A stretch of 64,000 nt of DNA, taken from contig NC_135497.1 in assembly GCF_052857255.1 (NCBI RefSeq), forward strand, positions 179,417,745-179,481,744, in the 5' to 3' direction. Shown here in pieces: positions 51,997 through 63,085 of the stretch. This stretch comes from Amblyomma americanum (Eukaryota; Arthropoda; Arachnida; Ixodida; Ixodidae). Made by a program: the position numbers and the translations under genes. The first letter of the stretch is position 1. Every line of letters begins with the position of its first letter. Under the pieces are notes generated by a model. The model ran no database searches and was not told the DNA's origin. It saw nothing but the letters and a program-made list of their open reading frames with translations.

Positions 51997-53845
51997 ATGC
52001 CACGACGACTTACGTTAGAGGAGCGCCACGAAATCGTTTCATTGGGAAAGTTCATGTCCCAGCGAGAGATATCCCGGAAGGTGAACCGTCCTCAGAAGAC
52101 AGTCAACCGCATTCTTCGAGTGTTTCACCGGGAAAACCGCTTGGAAGATGCCCCGCATCAAAGAAGGCCCAGAAGAACAACTGCGGAGGAAGACGCGCTG
52201 ATAATAGCTGCCGCCGTCCGCGATCCATTCACGACAGCCAAGAAAATCAAAGAACTTGGCCTTCGCCTAAGCCTTAATTTCGTCTATCCGAAAGAGACTT
52301 AACGCTGCGGGTCTTAAAAGCCGCGTGGCTGCGAGAAAGCCGCTTTTGACCAGCGAACATCGCAGAAAGCGTTTGGAATTTGCACACCGGCACGAAGCAT
52401 GGAGGGCTGAGGACTGGAAACAGATCATATTTAGTGACGAATCGACATTCTCTGCCTGCTGGAACCAGTGACTTCGTGTTTGGAGAGTCGATGGCTGCAG
52501 GTGAGATTTACTTTTCTTGCATATCATTTCACAACAACAACGGTTTTGGGCCCACTCTTAAGTTTTATCAGCGAAGCCATCATCAACACCCATATTACGC
52601 CCAAAGAAGGGTGAAGGCCTCTCCCGTGTTCGTCCAGTTAACTCTGTCCCGTGCCAGCTGCGGCCACCGTATCCCCGCAAACTTCTTAACCACATCCTTC
52701 AGGGACGTGAAGTTTATTGGAGCAAACATAGATTGAGTAGCCGCACAAGCATCACCAAGCGCGGTTATTTATTCTCGGCTCGCTTCAATCAACTTCTTTT
52801 GCGAGTCCCGTTTGCTCTCTGAACGACTCTGTTTCTCTTTTCTATTAAAGTTAGCTGTGATTTTCTTTTGCAGAGCTCACTGCATCGTCTTTGATTTAAG
52901 TTGCAGCGCAGTAGTAGTGTGGTAACCACGTAGGAGAAAGACAGGCATTACAATGGGAGGAGGCAAACAGGTCTATACAGGAGGATTATGTCACCAGAGT
53001 TAATTATAATGGGGGGGGGGGAGCGCGGAGAGTATACGGCTAGAGCAGAGGAATATGGCACGCTTCGTGTGTGGCGGCTGCTGTGAAATCCACCGCCCGA
53101 GGAGAGGCTTTAAGACCGGCATACCATAGCGGAGTTTCAGTCGAAGTGCGAGTAAGTGTGCAAAACTAAAATCGGTGGTCTCTAGCTAGAAAATATGCAC
53201 GTCGCTCTGAAATTCTTTACCTCAGTGTATCACGAGCTGAAAATAGCTAGCGCTCAGTCTCTCATTATATTGTGGTAACTGCCCTGTGCGTAATTCTGGT
53301 TATTAAATTCGATGCATCAATTTTATTGCAGCTATGAAGGTGAAAACGTCCGCGATGTCGGAGCAAGCGGGCGTGTCTCGGTCAATGTCTGGGGTGCAAT
53401 AACCTACGCCGGTCTGGGTCCCCTCTTTCGCATTCCACGGAGGCTCACGGCCGAAGTCTACAACGAGATCATCGACACTGTTCTCCTTCCTTTCACCGTG
53501 AACGGACCTTTCCCCGATGGATGTTTTTATTTCCAACATGACGGCTGCCCTGTTCACACTGCATCATCAGTGCAAGAAAATCTCACCAAGTCTGGAATTG
53601 CGCAGCTCCTCTGGCCACCAAAAAGCGCCGATCTGAACATAATCGAAAATGTTTGGGGTTTAATGAAGGCACGGCTGGCTCGCTCCAACTTGACGGACAT
53701 TGACGCAGACACTCTGTGGGCAGCCGTTGAGAGGGAGTGGAATGTCCTCCGACAGGACCCAGAACTTGCAGAATCTCTGTTCGCTTCTATCCCGAAAAGG
53801 ATAAAAGACGTGAAAGAAAGAGTGGGCGCCTCGTTGAAGTATTAG
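51997..53845 (+). pseudogene. Tc1-family DD34E transposase, interrupted
   Basis: Start ATG 51997: MPRRLTLEERHEIVSLGKFM, a paired-type helix-turn-helix (SQREISRKVNRPQKTVNRIL) and a GRPR-like hook (RRPRRTT). A one-base shift near 52290 leads to LKSRVAARKPLLTSEHRRKR and WKQIIFSDESTF with the first catalytic Asp (about 52440). A stop follows (WNQ then TGA), then RVWRVDGC at 52500. The frame resumes at 53332 with YEGENVRDVGASGRVSVNVW, CFYFQHDGCPVHTA (second Asp) and SADLNIIENVWG (Glu). The Asp-Glu spacing is 34. It ends at TAG 53845; AATAAAG follows at about 53910. The 3' half is intact, the 5' half carries two lesions. Confidence 0.88.
52501..53331 (+). other. Candidate intron or insertion inside the Tc1 transposase
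   Basis: The 831 bases begin GTGAGATTT after GGCTGCAG and end CAATTTTATTGCAG before CTATGAAGG. Removal joins VDGC to YEGENV in frame with a Ser at the junction, as in other Tc1 proteins where RVWR is followed by the next block. The interior contains the dispersed repeat related to 49330 and a G-run near 53011. It could instead be an insertion with chance splice-like ends. Confidence 0.5.
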
Positions 53846-55071
53846 GACAGAGGTCAAAGCGCTAAGCCTGTGATAACGCATAAGATCTATTAGTCTCTTT
53901 TGGAAGCCAATAAAGAACGATTGAAATGAATTTGAGTCTAATCAACATTAATGGGTAAGCATCGATGACACAGCCATTTTCAGTGGTAGTTCATTGCTTA
54001 GCCCTCTCGCTATACGATGCCACTGATATCGAAAGTGAAGTGATTCTGTACACAACCACCACTGAAATTCGCAGCACCATTTAGAGACCATAGTAGCCCG
54101 AACACATATCGGTACGGTTAGCGTTTATCGACATTCAAACGCCTTAGTGACTCTATCGTTCCTCGCCTGTCTCTTATTTGCGACCCGCAGCTCCGGCTTG
54201 GCTGCCGCACACATTCTAATTTCGACCGCGTTGTCTGATCTCGGCCTCAGGGACACTTGCACATGTGGATCCTTTCATCGGTGATGATTTCGCTCTGCTT
54301 CGCACGTGTGTAACTACAGAGCTTTGAAGGAAACAGTCTAATTAAGACTATTTTTTCTTATTTGTGCACAAAATCTATCCATATTTAGCGCAGTTATGCA
54401 AATTGTTATGCTGCGTCCTTTCATCTTCCAGTCGCTCCTTGCGACAGTGATAATAAGATGGATCGGGTTGTAGTCAGAAACTCAAGAAAATCGTGATACG
54501 CTCGACGACGTGATACGCTCGTGAGTTCTCGACGACCGCACATAAAACATCTTGATTTTTAAAATGTTTAGAGCATACCTGGCTACAATACTTCGTCATA
54601 GTGCAATCGGCGACGCGAAAGCTATGAAAAATAATAGAGATACCGTGCATTTTTGCCCAAACTGGCGCTTTTACTTGCCGCCTGCTTCCACGTTTATCTT
54701 GTTTGGAGCCTTCGAAAAGAAAATAAGAAAAAGTGATAGCCCAGGAGGGAGTGACAGCTGCTGAAGGAACAGCAAAAAGAGTAAGGGAAGCTGGCCTGAT
54801 ACCTCCCTCGCCTCGGCAGAGAATTCTGGGCCATGGCGCTGTTCATGTTATCGGCCGACGCTCGCGCGATAACCTTCAACTCGCGCTCGACTGTACAGCA
54901 GCGCTTCCACACTGGTCTCCTCCATTCGCTGCTTGCCTGGCTGTTATCTAGATGCTGGCGAAGTCATGCACATGCTCACCGCGCTTGCGGCCAAGAAAAT
55001 GCCGGACATGCGTAGTGGTGTTGTGCCTGGGTACACCTGCTCGCACCAGATGATACAGGATGATCCAGACT

Positions 55072-55605
55072 GCAGCCAAGTGGCACTAACTGGCCCGGGT
55101 GGTGCATGAGAATTGCCCCCAAAGCTGTGGCTACTTGTGCTCATGTTGCTTTTGCGTAGCATGAACAGGTACAGTCCAACAGGGTGACAGTCTTTTTGAG
55201 TGCATTAGTTCACTCTCTGGAGCCAGCAGTGTCTGTGCCTTGTGAAAACGTATTTTCGGGTTCTCCATTGTAAAATTTGCAGTGGTGGTCCTAGTTTCCA
55301 GTGATAGTGTGTTCACACAGTGTATAAAGTTGTAGTCTGCAGCCAAGCGTCACTGACTGGCCTTGGTGGTATGCCAGAGGTGCTCCCAGTGCTGTTGCCA
55401 CTTGCGTGGTGTACTCTGGGGCAATGCTGCGTGCAGTGACTGCGCACTGCGAGTGGTGGCAGGGCCATCGCACTTAATAGAAAAACAAATTGGGTTTTCC
55501 TCTACACCTACTTGCCCGAGTGGAGTTCAGGATGAAAGAATTTCTCGCTACTTTTGGCGCTGTCCGGTAATAGTGTGCTTATAGACTATATACAGTAAAA
55601 TCTCA
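55072..55605. repeat. 267-bp tandem repeat, two diverged units
   Basis: GCAGCCAAGTGGCACTAACT at 55072 recurs as GCAGCCAAGCGTCACTGACT at 55339. The ends also match (CCAGTGATAGTGTG at about 55298; CCGGTAATAGTGTG at about 55564). A partial third copy lies at 59318-59480. Confidence 0.75.
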
Positions 55606-55875
55606 ATGATGCAGTTTAAAAAAACTATGCACAAAACGTATTATCCTGGAAGACATCAGATCTAAAGTGCTCAATTTTGAAATATAACTGGCGACTGAGG
55701 TACAAAGGCATTTTGGACGATTTCGCTTTATTAAAATGTCAACTAGTATTTTTTGCCACAAAGTATAAACAGATTCTATTCTAGTACTTGCAGAAATTAG
55801 TCCGCATGTGCGCTGTCTTAAAAGCCAACTCCATCGTTTTTTCTACACCCTCTGATTTTATTGACAATTTCATGG

Positions 55876-55977
55876 TATTTCAAAGGTAAAAACGTAGTGC
55901 AAAAAAACGAGGACTGAGAAAAAAAGACACACGCAGCGCACTCATCTTTTCCGCGCTACGTTTTTACCTTTGAAATA
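55876..55977. repeat. 25-bp inverted repeat with 52-bp spacer
   Basis: Arms TATTTCAAAGGTAAAAACGT (55876-) and its complement ending at 55977 pair over 25 bases with one mismatch. The spacer is A-rich, then reads CACACGCAGCGCACTC. Confidence 0.9.
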
Positions 55978-56520
55978 TGAACCAACAAGCCCAAGCGTCT
56001 ACCTTTCACGGTATGTTCTCTGCAGTTTTTGTTCCTTTGTGTCAAATTTTGCAGCAGGGCACTGTTTTGTTGCTGCGCAAACTAATTTTAAAATTTTCGG
56101 TTTCATTGCCTGAATTGGGGAGATTTCGATGGGCAACCTTGCATGTTTGACGTCACCGGACGCATGGAAGTTTGCATCCATTGTGCGTTTTCTGAAGGAC
56201 AGAATTTAGAGCTGGCTTTTGGTCATTTCAGACAAATAATGACCCAAGCGACCCAAGCTCTCACTCACTGTCACAAGTTTGGCCAATCAACACGCACAGC
56301 ATGGGTTTTGTGACAGTACCCTTGACGTCATAGGACGGTCTGCCGTGACGTCATTGTTTGGTCAAAACCCAGTTTGTTTTGTTTTCCTGGTTTTGCTCTT
56401 TTTAAATAGTTCTACTTGGTCTTTTGAAAAACATTTTTTTGTACTGTATTAGGGACTCTATGGAATTTGATGTGATTATTAACTCAAAATTCTCAAAAAG
56501 CCCCCGGTGTTTGGCCTTTA
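55978..56520. other. Nothing recognised
   Basis: Non-coding DNA between the hairpin and the Mutator-like element. Confidence 0.5.
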
Positions 56521-57996
56521 AGGGGACAGGGTAGGTCCTGTTTTTCCCATGCATTTCAAGCTATGTTTGTGACCCTTTATCTCATGATCTGCTGGGGTTA
56601 GAGCATTAATCTTGGCAGCACTGTAATCAGCAATTTAAGGTAGTGCTACTGAACTAGGACTATTGTTTAGTTTTTGTTTTCCTATTTTACTGAACCCACC
56701 AAATTTTAAAGCCGAAATCTGCAGTAAGTAGCCTGTAAATGAAAATTCTCTGCAATAATAATCCTAATCCTAGTTCAGTACACTCTCTGTAATGTTTGCT
56801 CAATATTTTGAAAATATCTCCCTAGCGCTTGTAGTTTCTTTGAAAAAAAGGGGTCTAATGCAGCAAACTAACTTTGATGTTCTGAGATAATTGGATTTGA
56901 AGTGGAAGAAACAGCTTTATTACAATACAGAACTCTAGAAATAAATGCTGATGCATTTTTTCCAGTAGCCACCAGCCTGCTAGTCTCCTCCGTCATCAGC
57001 GCTTCTTTTCTGTGCTAGCTGCCTTGCTTTCCGGGCCACCTTAGTGGCCAGTCGCGTAGCCCTCCCTGCAAAGTACAGTCGCTGCCGGTCAGCTTCGCGC
57101 AACCACTGGACTGTGAATCGTCCTGGAGAAATTCCAGATGACCTCACAATGTCGGCTCGAGCAATGCTGCCTTCATAAATGTTAGCACAGCATCCATTGT
57201 CGCTATTTTCAGCGTCTTGAGACCAAGAAAGACATTCTTCGGAGCGCGCCCCCCGACAACTCAGCGTTCTGTCTTTCCATGGAGGCATTTTTGGAGAAGC
57301 TCAGGATTTGAGAGCTGCTGAAACACTGACTTCACTGCATCAAGGACCGCTGCCGGGATGGAATCCTTGTTCTTGAAGCGTTCTGCCGAGGGTGAAAGCT
57401 TCAATGCAGACGCAGCGTGGTGGCCGCGGCGCCCACCCCTGGATTGCGTTGAGGAGATTTGGCGTCATTGGAGAGCGACTTATGCTGCTTCCCGTGGAAA
57501 TGATGTTTTTTAAAGCACTTCTTTGTCTTCGTCATTAAATTACCGCTTAATAATCCGTACCAAAGTAAAAACAAATTCGATTGTCCGCGAAAACGCGCCG
57601 AAGCACGAGCAAAATGCCGCGCGCTGCAAGTAACCCGGCTGCGTCTGAGGATTGGTTTGGCTAGTTTGGCTGTAGTGCCTAGAATATACTAGTTTGGCTA
57701 AATAAAATAAGTTAGCTAGATTTCACTGTTGCCAGATGAGTGACAGCCATCCCGCTAAACGTGAACAAAATAGGCGTTGAGAAAAAAAAAATCTTCAGTT
57801 TAGGAGAGGCGCAGGTCCCGAGCAGGTGTCAGAGGGGGCGTGCTGGTTGCCGCTTAGGTTTCAAAAAATGTCGGTTTCGAGGTAAATATTTCACGTGCAC
57901 GTAAATGAAACACTGGACCATGTTGAGGAAAGAACAGGGATTTTAAATTGCACAAAAGAAAAATCGTTTTTTTAATCTTGCCTACCCTATTCCCAG
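56521..57996 (-). mobile_element. Mutator-like DNA element, internal deletion derivative
   Basis: Imperfect inverted ends: AGGGGACAGGGTAGG at 56521 and CCTACCCTATTCCC at 57981-57994. On the minus strand it has a start, a shortened transposase, a stop and a polyadenylation signal (AATAAAGCTG at about 56920). This is what a non-autonomous copy derived by internal deletion looks like. Confidence 0.6.
56980..57535 (-). pseudogene. Mutator-like transposase, N- and C-terminal remnants
   Basis: ATG 57535 opens MTKTKKCFKKHHFHGKQHK, the basic N-terminus usual for this animal transposase family. After a shift come SPSAERFKNKDSIPAAVLDA and VKSVFQQLSNPELLQKCLHG, the block just before a K-LHG-TQN-NES segment in relatives. 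The middle is then missing and the frame resumes with NIYEGSIARADIVRSSGISP, FTVQWLREADRQRLYFAG and RATRLATKVARKARQLAQK to the stop at 56980. I recognise this family from memory as a Mutator-type DDE transposase; the catalytic core is deleted. Confidence 0.55.
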
Positions 57997-58028
57997 GGCA
58001 ACTGCGCAAGTTTTAAAATTCGACAAGC

Positions 58029-58488
58029 TTAAAGGGATCGGATATGCGAATCTTGCACATAGAGCGCGCTAAGGGCGGTACCACTTGAAATGGTGATGTA
58101 ATCGCCACTTAAAATCGGGACAGCTTTCAAGCTTCTCCACAGTACACAGCACCAAGTAGGGAGCTCATGATGATGTGATGCACGGTACCAGTACATTTCC
58201 AACGCATAAACGCTTGCTTTGAGGGCAAAACTCGCTGGCAACGCCCAATGACGCACATATTGGTGTGGTTGACGGCAGTGTAAATTTGAAATGCACCGTC
58301 CCTGATGTCACACTAAACTTCTCCGTGCTGCTCTAGTGCTGTGGGAAGAAGCCTAAAATTTAATTGCTGATTACGTAATCATTTTAAATACTAAAGCAAA
58401 AAATGCCGCATTCTTGACCTACAGCCGATAAATATTTGACTCTTTGAATATCACAGAGTTCTCAAAAAGTAATGCAGTTTCCCTTTAA
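58029..58488. mobile_element. TTAA-flanked MITE, 460 bp
   Basis: TTAAAGGGATCGG at the left edge and CAGTTTCCCTTTAA at the right are inverted, with TTAA at both ends. The right end AGAGTTCTC...CCCTTTAA resembles that of the 10940-13177 element. Confidence 0.7.
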
Positions 58489-58689
58489 GCGCAGGAGCTT
58501 TGCAACACAACCAGTCTGTCAATATCAGTAGCGGAAACAGCTGTAATCTCGGTAATCTTCAGATGCTTCACCCTCTTGGACATCTGCACTGCGGAGAAGC
58601 GCTGCGACGACTGACCGTCGTAGTGCCCTTGCTTTTCATGTTGCTTTCCCCAAACCTAGCCTGATTGTATGTAAGCGCATCGTTGTGGT

Positions 58690-58917
58690 AATTGAATTGT
58701 GGAGTTTAACGTCCTGAAACGACGCATGGGCTATGAGTGAGCCATAGTGTAGTGCTCCGGAATAATTTAGGTCACCTCAGGTTCTTGTAACCTGTGCCCA
58801 AATCACACAGAACACAGGCGCCTTTTGCGTCTAGGTGGAGGCGCAATGTGGCCGGGATTGAACCCGGGTCCTCCAGTTAAGTAGCCGAGTGGCCTGACCA
58901 CTGAGCCCCAGCAGCGG
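58690..58917 (-). mobile_element. tRNA-derived SINE, near full length
   Basis: Tail GAGTTTAACGTCCTGAAACG, middle GTGCTCCGGAATAATTTAGG and the head with a clear B box (minus strand GGTTCAATCCC) and A-box region (TGGGGCTCAGTGGTCAGG). Confidence 0.8.
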
Positions 58918-58940
58918 GTGTATCGTTCACAAGGGATATT

Positions 58941-59308
58941 CACCATCTTTCTTGTGAATGTCTCGTAGTTTGCGCTAACGTTTGTACATAGAGCTATGCA
59001 CAGACTAACCCAGCAACAAGTGTTACTCGAGTGTCCTTCCAATACTGTGGGCCCTTTTCTATGTGTTTCATTACTTCACAAGTATCCACCTTTTTTGTGA
59101 ATGTTTCGTGTTTTGCGCTATTGTTTGTACATAGAACTATGCAAAGACTAGCCCAGCAACAAGTGTTAGTGAGTGCCTTTCTAATACTGTGGGCCCTTTT
59201 CTATGTGTTTCATCACCTTCTTCACAAGTGTCAGCCATCGTTGCGGATTGTCTTGTCCACCTTTCTTGTGAATGTCTCGTATTTTGTGCTAACGTTTGTA
59301 CATAGAAC
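58941..59308. repeat. 143/171-bp tandem repeat, about 2.3 units
   Basis: TTGTGAATGTCTCGTAGTTT at 58952 recurs at 59095 and 59266. Between copies lie TTTGTACATAGAGCTATGCA, CAGCAACAAGTGTTA and ACTGTGGGCCCTTTTCTATG. The second unit carries an extra 28 bases. Open frames across it (e.g. 59031-59312) are repeats of the same peptide and are not genes. Confidence 0.9.
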
Positions 59309-59317
59309 CTAGGTAGT

Positions 59318-59480
59318 ACTTGAGCGATCGGCGCCTCCAGTGTTGTTGGCACTTGCATGATGTGAACTTGTGCAATGCCGCGACTGCGTAGACATTCCTC
59401 AAGTCTGGGTGCAGAAAGCAAATTAGGCTTTCCTCTACATCTGCTTGCCCAAGTGGAAGTCAGGTTATTTCTCAATACCT
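59318..59480 (+). repeat. Partial copy of the 267-bp repeat at 55072
   Basis: GGCGCCTCCAGTGTTGTTGG and GCTTTCCTCTACATCTGCTT match GGTGCTCCCAGTGCTGTTGC and GTTTTCCTCTACACCTACTT of the second unit (about 55378 and 55490), in the same direction. Confidence 0.7.
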
Positions 59481-60359
59481 TTGGCTATGCCTTCTATCTG
59501 CTGCTTACTGTTCTCGGCTGCAAATCAGTATGCTCAATTCCTTTTGCTTCATCTAATTACAAAGCAATTTGGGATTAATCTGTAGTGTGTGCCAGCCTGC
59601 TTCTAATAACCTGATTTTCAGTCCCTGGCATCAGTCATTCCAAAAGTTTTTCTTAATTTCCTGATTCTTTCTCAGGTTCTTCTCCTCCTTTGAAGTTTTT
59701 TTTTTGTAGTTGTGTAGTCATGGCTACCCTTCAGGCCAGAGAGGTATGGCTCGGCCCTGAATTAATGGCTCAGCCAGATCATTTCACAATTTCTTCCGGT
59801 TCTTCAATTATCCCCATATTTATTACATCTTTCACAGCCTTGTTTTTTTGTTTGTTTGTTGCCTTCTTGTTTTAGAGGAATCTAAAATTTGTTACTCATC
59901 AGTCTTACCTTTTCATTCTTCCCTCTTTTCTGCCGTGGTAATTTTGTTTTGCATATACTTGTTCTTGCATGGCATTTTGTAGCTACTCAGTATTTGTAAC
60001 CGCTTCATTTTTTCCTGTTCTGTAGGCAAATTATGCGTTCCTGTATATATTGCTTCCTTTTAACCTAATTTTTGTTTCATTGTAGGCAATTATTAATGCT
60101 CAATACATAGTGATAGCCTATTCTGCCTTTTTCTTTGCAGGGTGCTTGCAGCATGACTTCCTTGCCAGGGCCTTTTCAAGGACTTGTTTATGGTAGTATC
60201 AAATAAAGCAGGACATGAACACGTATTTCTGTTCTATTATTTATTTGCACAAATACAGGCTTGGGTGTCCACAATAGGACAGGAACATAACTCTGTTCCT
60301 AGAATTGAAGCACAACAAAGACAGCACACAGAATAGAACGACGGGACAGCTACAAGCGC
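59481..60359. other. T-rich DNA, nothing recognised
   Basis: Long T-rich stretch with no gene recognised. AATAAAGCAGG near 60202 could be a polyadenylation signal but has no associated frame. Confidence 0.45.
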
Positions 60360-60600
60360 ATGTCCAGCCAAGTGGTTGAGCATCTGCCTCACATGCGGGA
60401 GGTGCGGTGTGAGATCCCCAGTGCCGCCGGGTACCCACCGGTGATAGAATGGGTACAAGCTTTCCCCTCGTATCGTGCTCAGCTTAGGGTGAAATGCTTG
60501 GTACATGGATCTCTGACCCCACCTTGAGAAGTCGAAAATGCCTTGTGCCATGGCACTCTTTGACCATAGATGCCCTAGCTTGCCCCACGGAATCCTGCTT
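60360..60600 (+). mobile_element. tRNA-derived SINE with a LINE-like tail
   Basis: The head at 60363-60430 has an A-box-like CAAGTGGTTGAGCATCTGCC and a B-box-like GTGTGAGATCCCC, and looks like a diverged tRNA with a CAC anticodon (CCTCACATG). The body carries GGTGATAGAATGGGTACAAG. The tail (TGGCACTCTTTGACCATAGA) resembles the 3' end of the LINE at 27185-31320. Confidence 0.65.
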
Positions 60601-62387
60601 ATGCAACAGGTCGGTGTTTGTGCACATAGAGTAATTAGATACGCTCTCTCTTGTTGGAAAAGGTCTCAGTCTTTGGATTTGGGGAAAATTTAGAGCAGCG
60701 GAGGGCATGTTCACTGCTTCCGCCCTCTCAATTGGGCGCTCTTGCTGATGCTCAATAAGCTTCAAGTTTGAGCTTGGATAACATTGCTGGAAACAAAATA
60801 ATGCAACATGTTCTTTCGCATTCTTTTAACCACCTTCTAGAGGCTTATTTCAGGATTTATTACAAAAATTGGAGATTTTTTCTTTTTATTTTTGAAAAAC
60901 ACTACTATATCAAAAATCCCGGTTTTAGGGCAATACTTCCTGCACGTCTCTATATTATATAAAAATGAAAGTCGGTGCACTATTTTAGCACCTCAATGCT
61001 TACCTATTGTGCAAATTTGAAGATATGTTTTATATTTGCGGAGAAAAAAATGCTTGAAAATAGCCTCATTTGACACGTGCTGTTTTCGAAATATTTCATT
61101 TCCAGTAAGCGACAACTTCCTCAAGATAGCGGAAATAAGCCTAGAATACTACTCACCTGCACATTTAGCACGAAAAATATATTCATCATGGCTTTAATAT
61201 CTAGATTCTTACATAATTTCAAATTTGCGAAATTGAGCTCTGCGTGAAAACGCTGCCTCGGCCATGGCGTCACATGAAGCTACGCTCTCATACCATGGAT
61301 CACCATGACATCGTTCACAATTTTTTTTTTATCCTGAAATATTAGCATTTCCACAAAACGAAATTCACTGTTGGCCCACTGAATGTGTGCATAATATATA
61401 AAATAATCGAGAAAATTAAAAATTTTAAATATTTAGCCAGTTTGGTCTCTCGTGGAATCACCCATGCATTTTTCAAGTTACAAAGTACATGATCATCAAG
61501 CATAGCAATTCATGAAACAGTGAAAACTACATTGTATGGTCGATATGAGAATAGAAGTTTCTTGGCACACGCTAAATATTGGCACCTCATAAACAGTGGC
61601 ACAATATGGCCCATTAATGTGTCTTAGCAAATCCATGTTAAAGACCATGACATGACGGAAATTTTTAGATAGAAAGCTGTGCCGTTGTACGTGCAGACAG
61701 ATATCATGGGCACAAGGTAATATATACCTGCACTTTTCTCTTATTTTCTGCCAAGAATTACATGAGTGGTGGAGACTTTTAGGCCCAGGCTTCTTGCATA
61801 TGGCATGGTTGTTGAATACCATGCTGTGTGCAAGATTCGAAAGAAATCAAACAAGAAATACCTTCATTTAAAAGCGAAAAAATAGAACCTCAACCAACGT
61901 CCGAAACTCCCGGCGATACCCTAACATGATCTTTGACCTTGCCTACTTGCTCGCAGACCTAAGGCCACAAGAGCCAGTGAAGAGCCATAAGGGTCGTGAA
62001 ATCTTTGCCTGAAGTTTTAATTACAATTTCTGCCTACCTTCATCGCAACAATCGTAGGCACGGCTTTTTCCACGAGTTTCTAAATCGAAGCAATCAAAAC
62101 TGACACATTCGGGTCGTTTCTCTATCAGAAGCAATGATAATACGATTTTACTGTGGCACTGTACAACGTGAAGCTCAATTGAACGCCTGACATTAGCATC
62201 CACACAACTTCCAGTGAAAAGTAGCATGCAGGCAAGGCGAAAGGTTCACTGCACAGTTGTTTTGTGTAATGCATATACAGAAATGGAACATCCAATGCGT
62301 GACCTAACTGATCGGACCTAACGTCTGAAATTAGTATATAAGCGCTTAAATCTTTCGTTACAACACCACTGGGCATCGTTAACCAGA
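60601..62387. other. AT-rich DNA, nothing recognised
   Basis: AT-rich throughout, with a poly(T) run near 61321. No gene, RNA or terminal repeat was recognised on either strand. Confidence 0.5.
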
Positions 62388-62590
62388 GGTGGGCATTTGA
62401 CCTAAAAAATCTGGACCCCACCTCATACTCAAAAAGAATTTGCCGACCTCACTCTACCTCAACCTCATCAGTTGAGGTTCAGGTCTCCTTTGAAGCCCTC
62501 ACCTCACTTTTCCTGAGGCCACTGCTGACCTCTCTCAACCTCACCTCGACCTCAAATTGTGATGTTGAGGTCGGCTGCTCGACCTCAAAA
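62388..62590. repeat. Degenerate CCTCA array, reverse of the one at 459
   Basis: Begins CCAGAGGTGGGCATTTGACC, then irregular ACCTCA units to CGACCTCAAAAAAC. The order is the reverse complement of 459-645. Confidence 0.7.
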
Positions 62591-62639
62591 AACAAAATAA
62601 ATACAATCAAAAAGCGATTAAGAAGTTTTTCAGTTAAAA

Positions 62640-62960
62640 ACAATTCTGAGAATCATGTGAGACAGGAAAGCCAAAATGATGATGGAAGGTACAGTACGTA
62701 CATTGCGGCTGTGAGTTGAGGACAGAACTGCTGACGCCAAGACAGCCAGTCCATCTTCTGTACCTATAGACGCGCGAAAACCAATTTGGGCGGGATAGTA
62801 GAAACCGTGGTGCTCAAGCCACCACGACAGTCGTGTGGCAAGCACTTTTTCGGTAAGCTTGCATAATGTTGGCGTAAGAGATAAAGAGATATAGGCCTGT
62901 AAGGTTTCTGGCGACAGCCGGTGGTCTGTTTCAGTTGCGTATTCGGCCCGGACACCTGCA
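62640..62960 (-). pseudogene. LINE reverse transcriptase fragment
   Basis: Minus strand: LSPETLQAYISLSLTPTLCK, LTEKVLATRLSWWLEHHGFY and PAQIGFRASIGTEDGLAVLA, then SAVLSSTHSRNVRTV. These are RT blocks 2 and 2a of an RNase H-bearing tick-type LINE (YRPISLT-T-CK--EK-LA-RL). It stops before the LDV-KAFD block, so it is truncated at both sides. Confidence 0.82.
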
Positions 62961-63085
62961 ACCGGGGTCACTGCACGGCGATAGGCATCTTGGTTCCCAC
63001 GGCCGGTCCTCGCGTGGTTTATTGGTTTCGAGACGGAGGATTCCACTGCCGTTTGTAAACAACATTGTTCCCGGAAGATCGACCA

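Larger units (their letters stand above)
51552..54893 (+). mobile_element. Tc1-like DNA transposon with GC-rich terminal inverted repeats
   Basis: The left end CAGTCTAGCGCGATTTGAAG and the right end (reverse complement CAGTCGAGCGCGAGTTGAAG) match over about 41 bases with three differences and are flanked by TA on both sides (51550-51551, 54894-54895). A Tc1-type transposase lies inside. At 3.3 kb it is much longer than a standard 1.3-1.7-kb Tc1, owing to an 831-bp interruption and about 1 kb of non-coding DNA downstream of the transposase. Confidence 0.75.

Noticed and set aside
60363..60432. Possible tRNA-Val(CAC) gene
   Set aside because: The acceptor stem and T arm are degraded and the sequence continues into a SINE body with a LINE-like tail.
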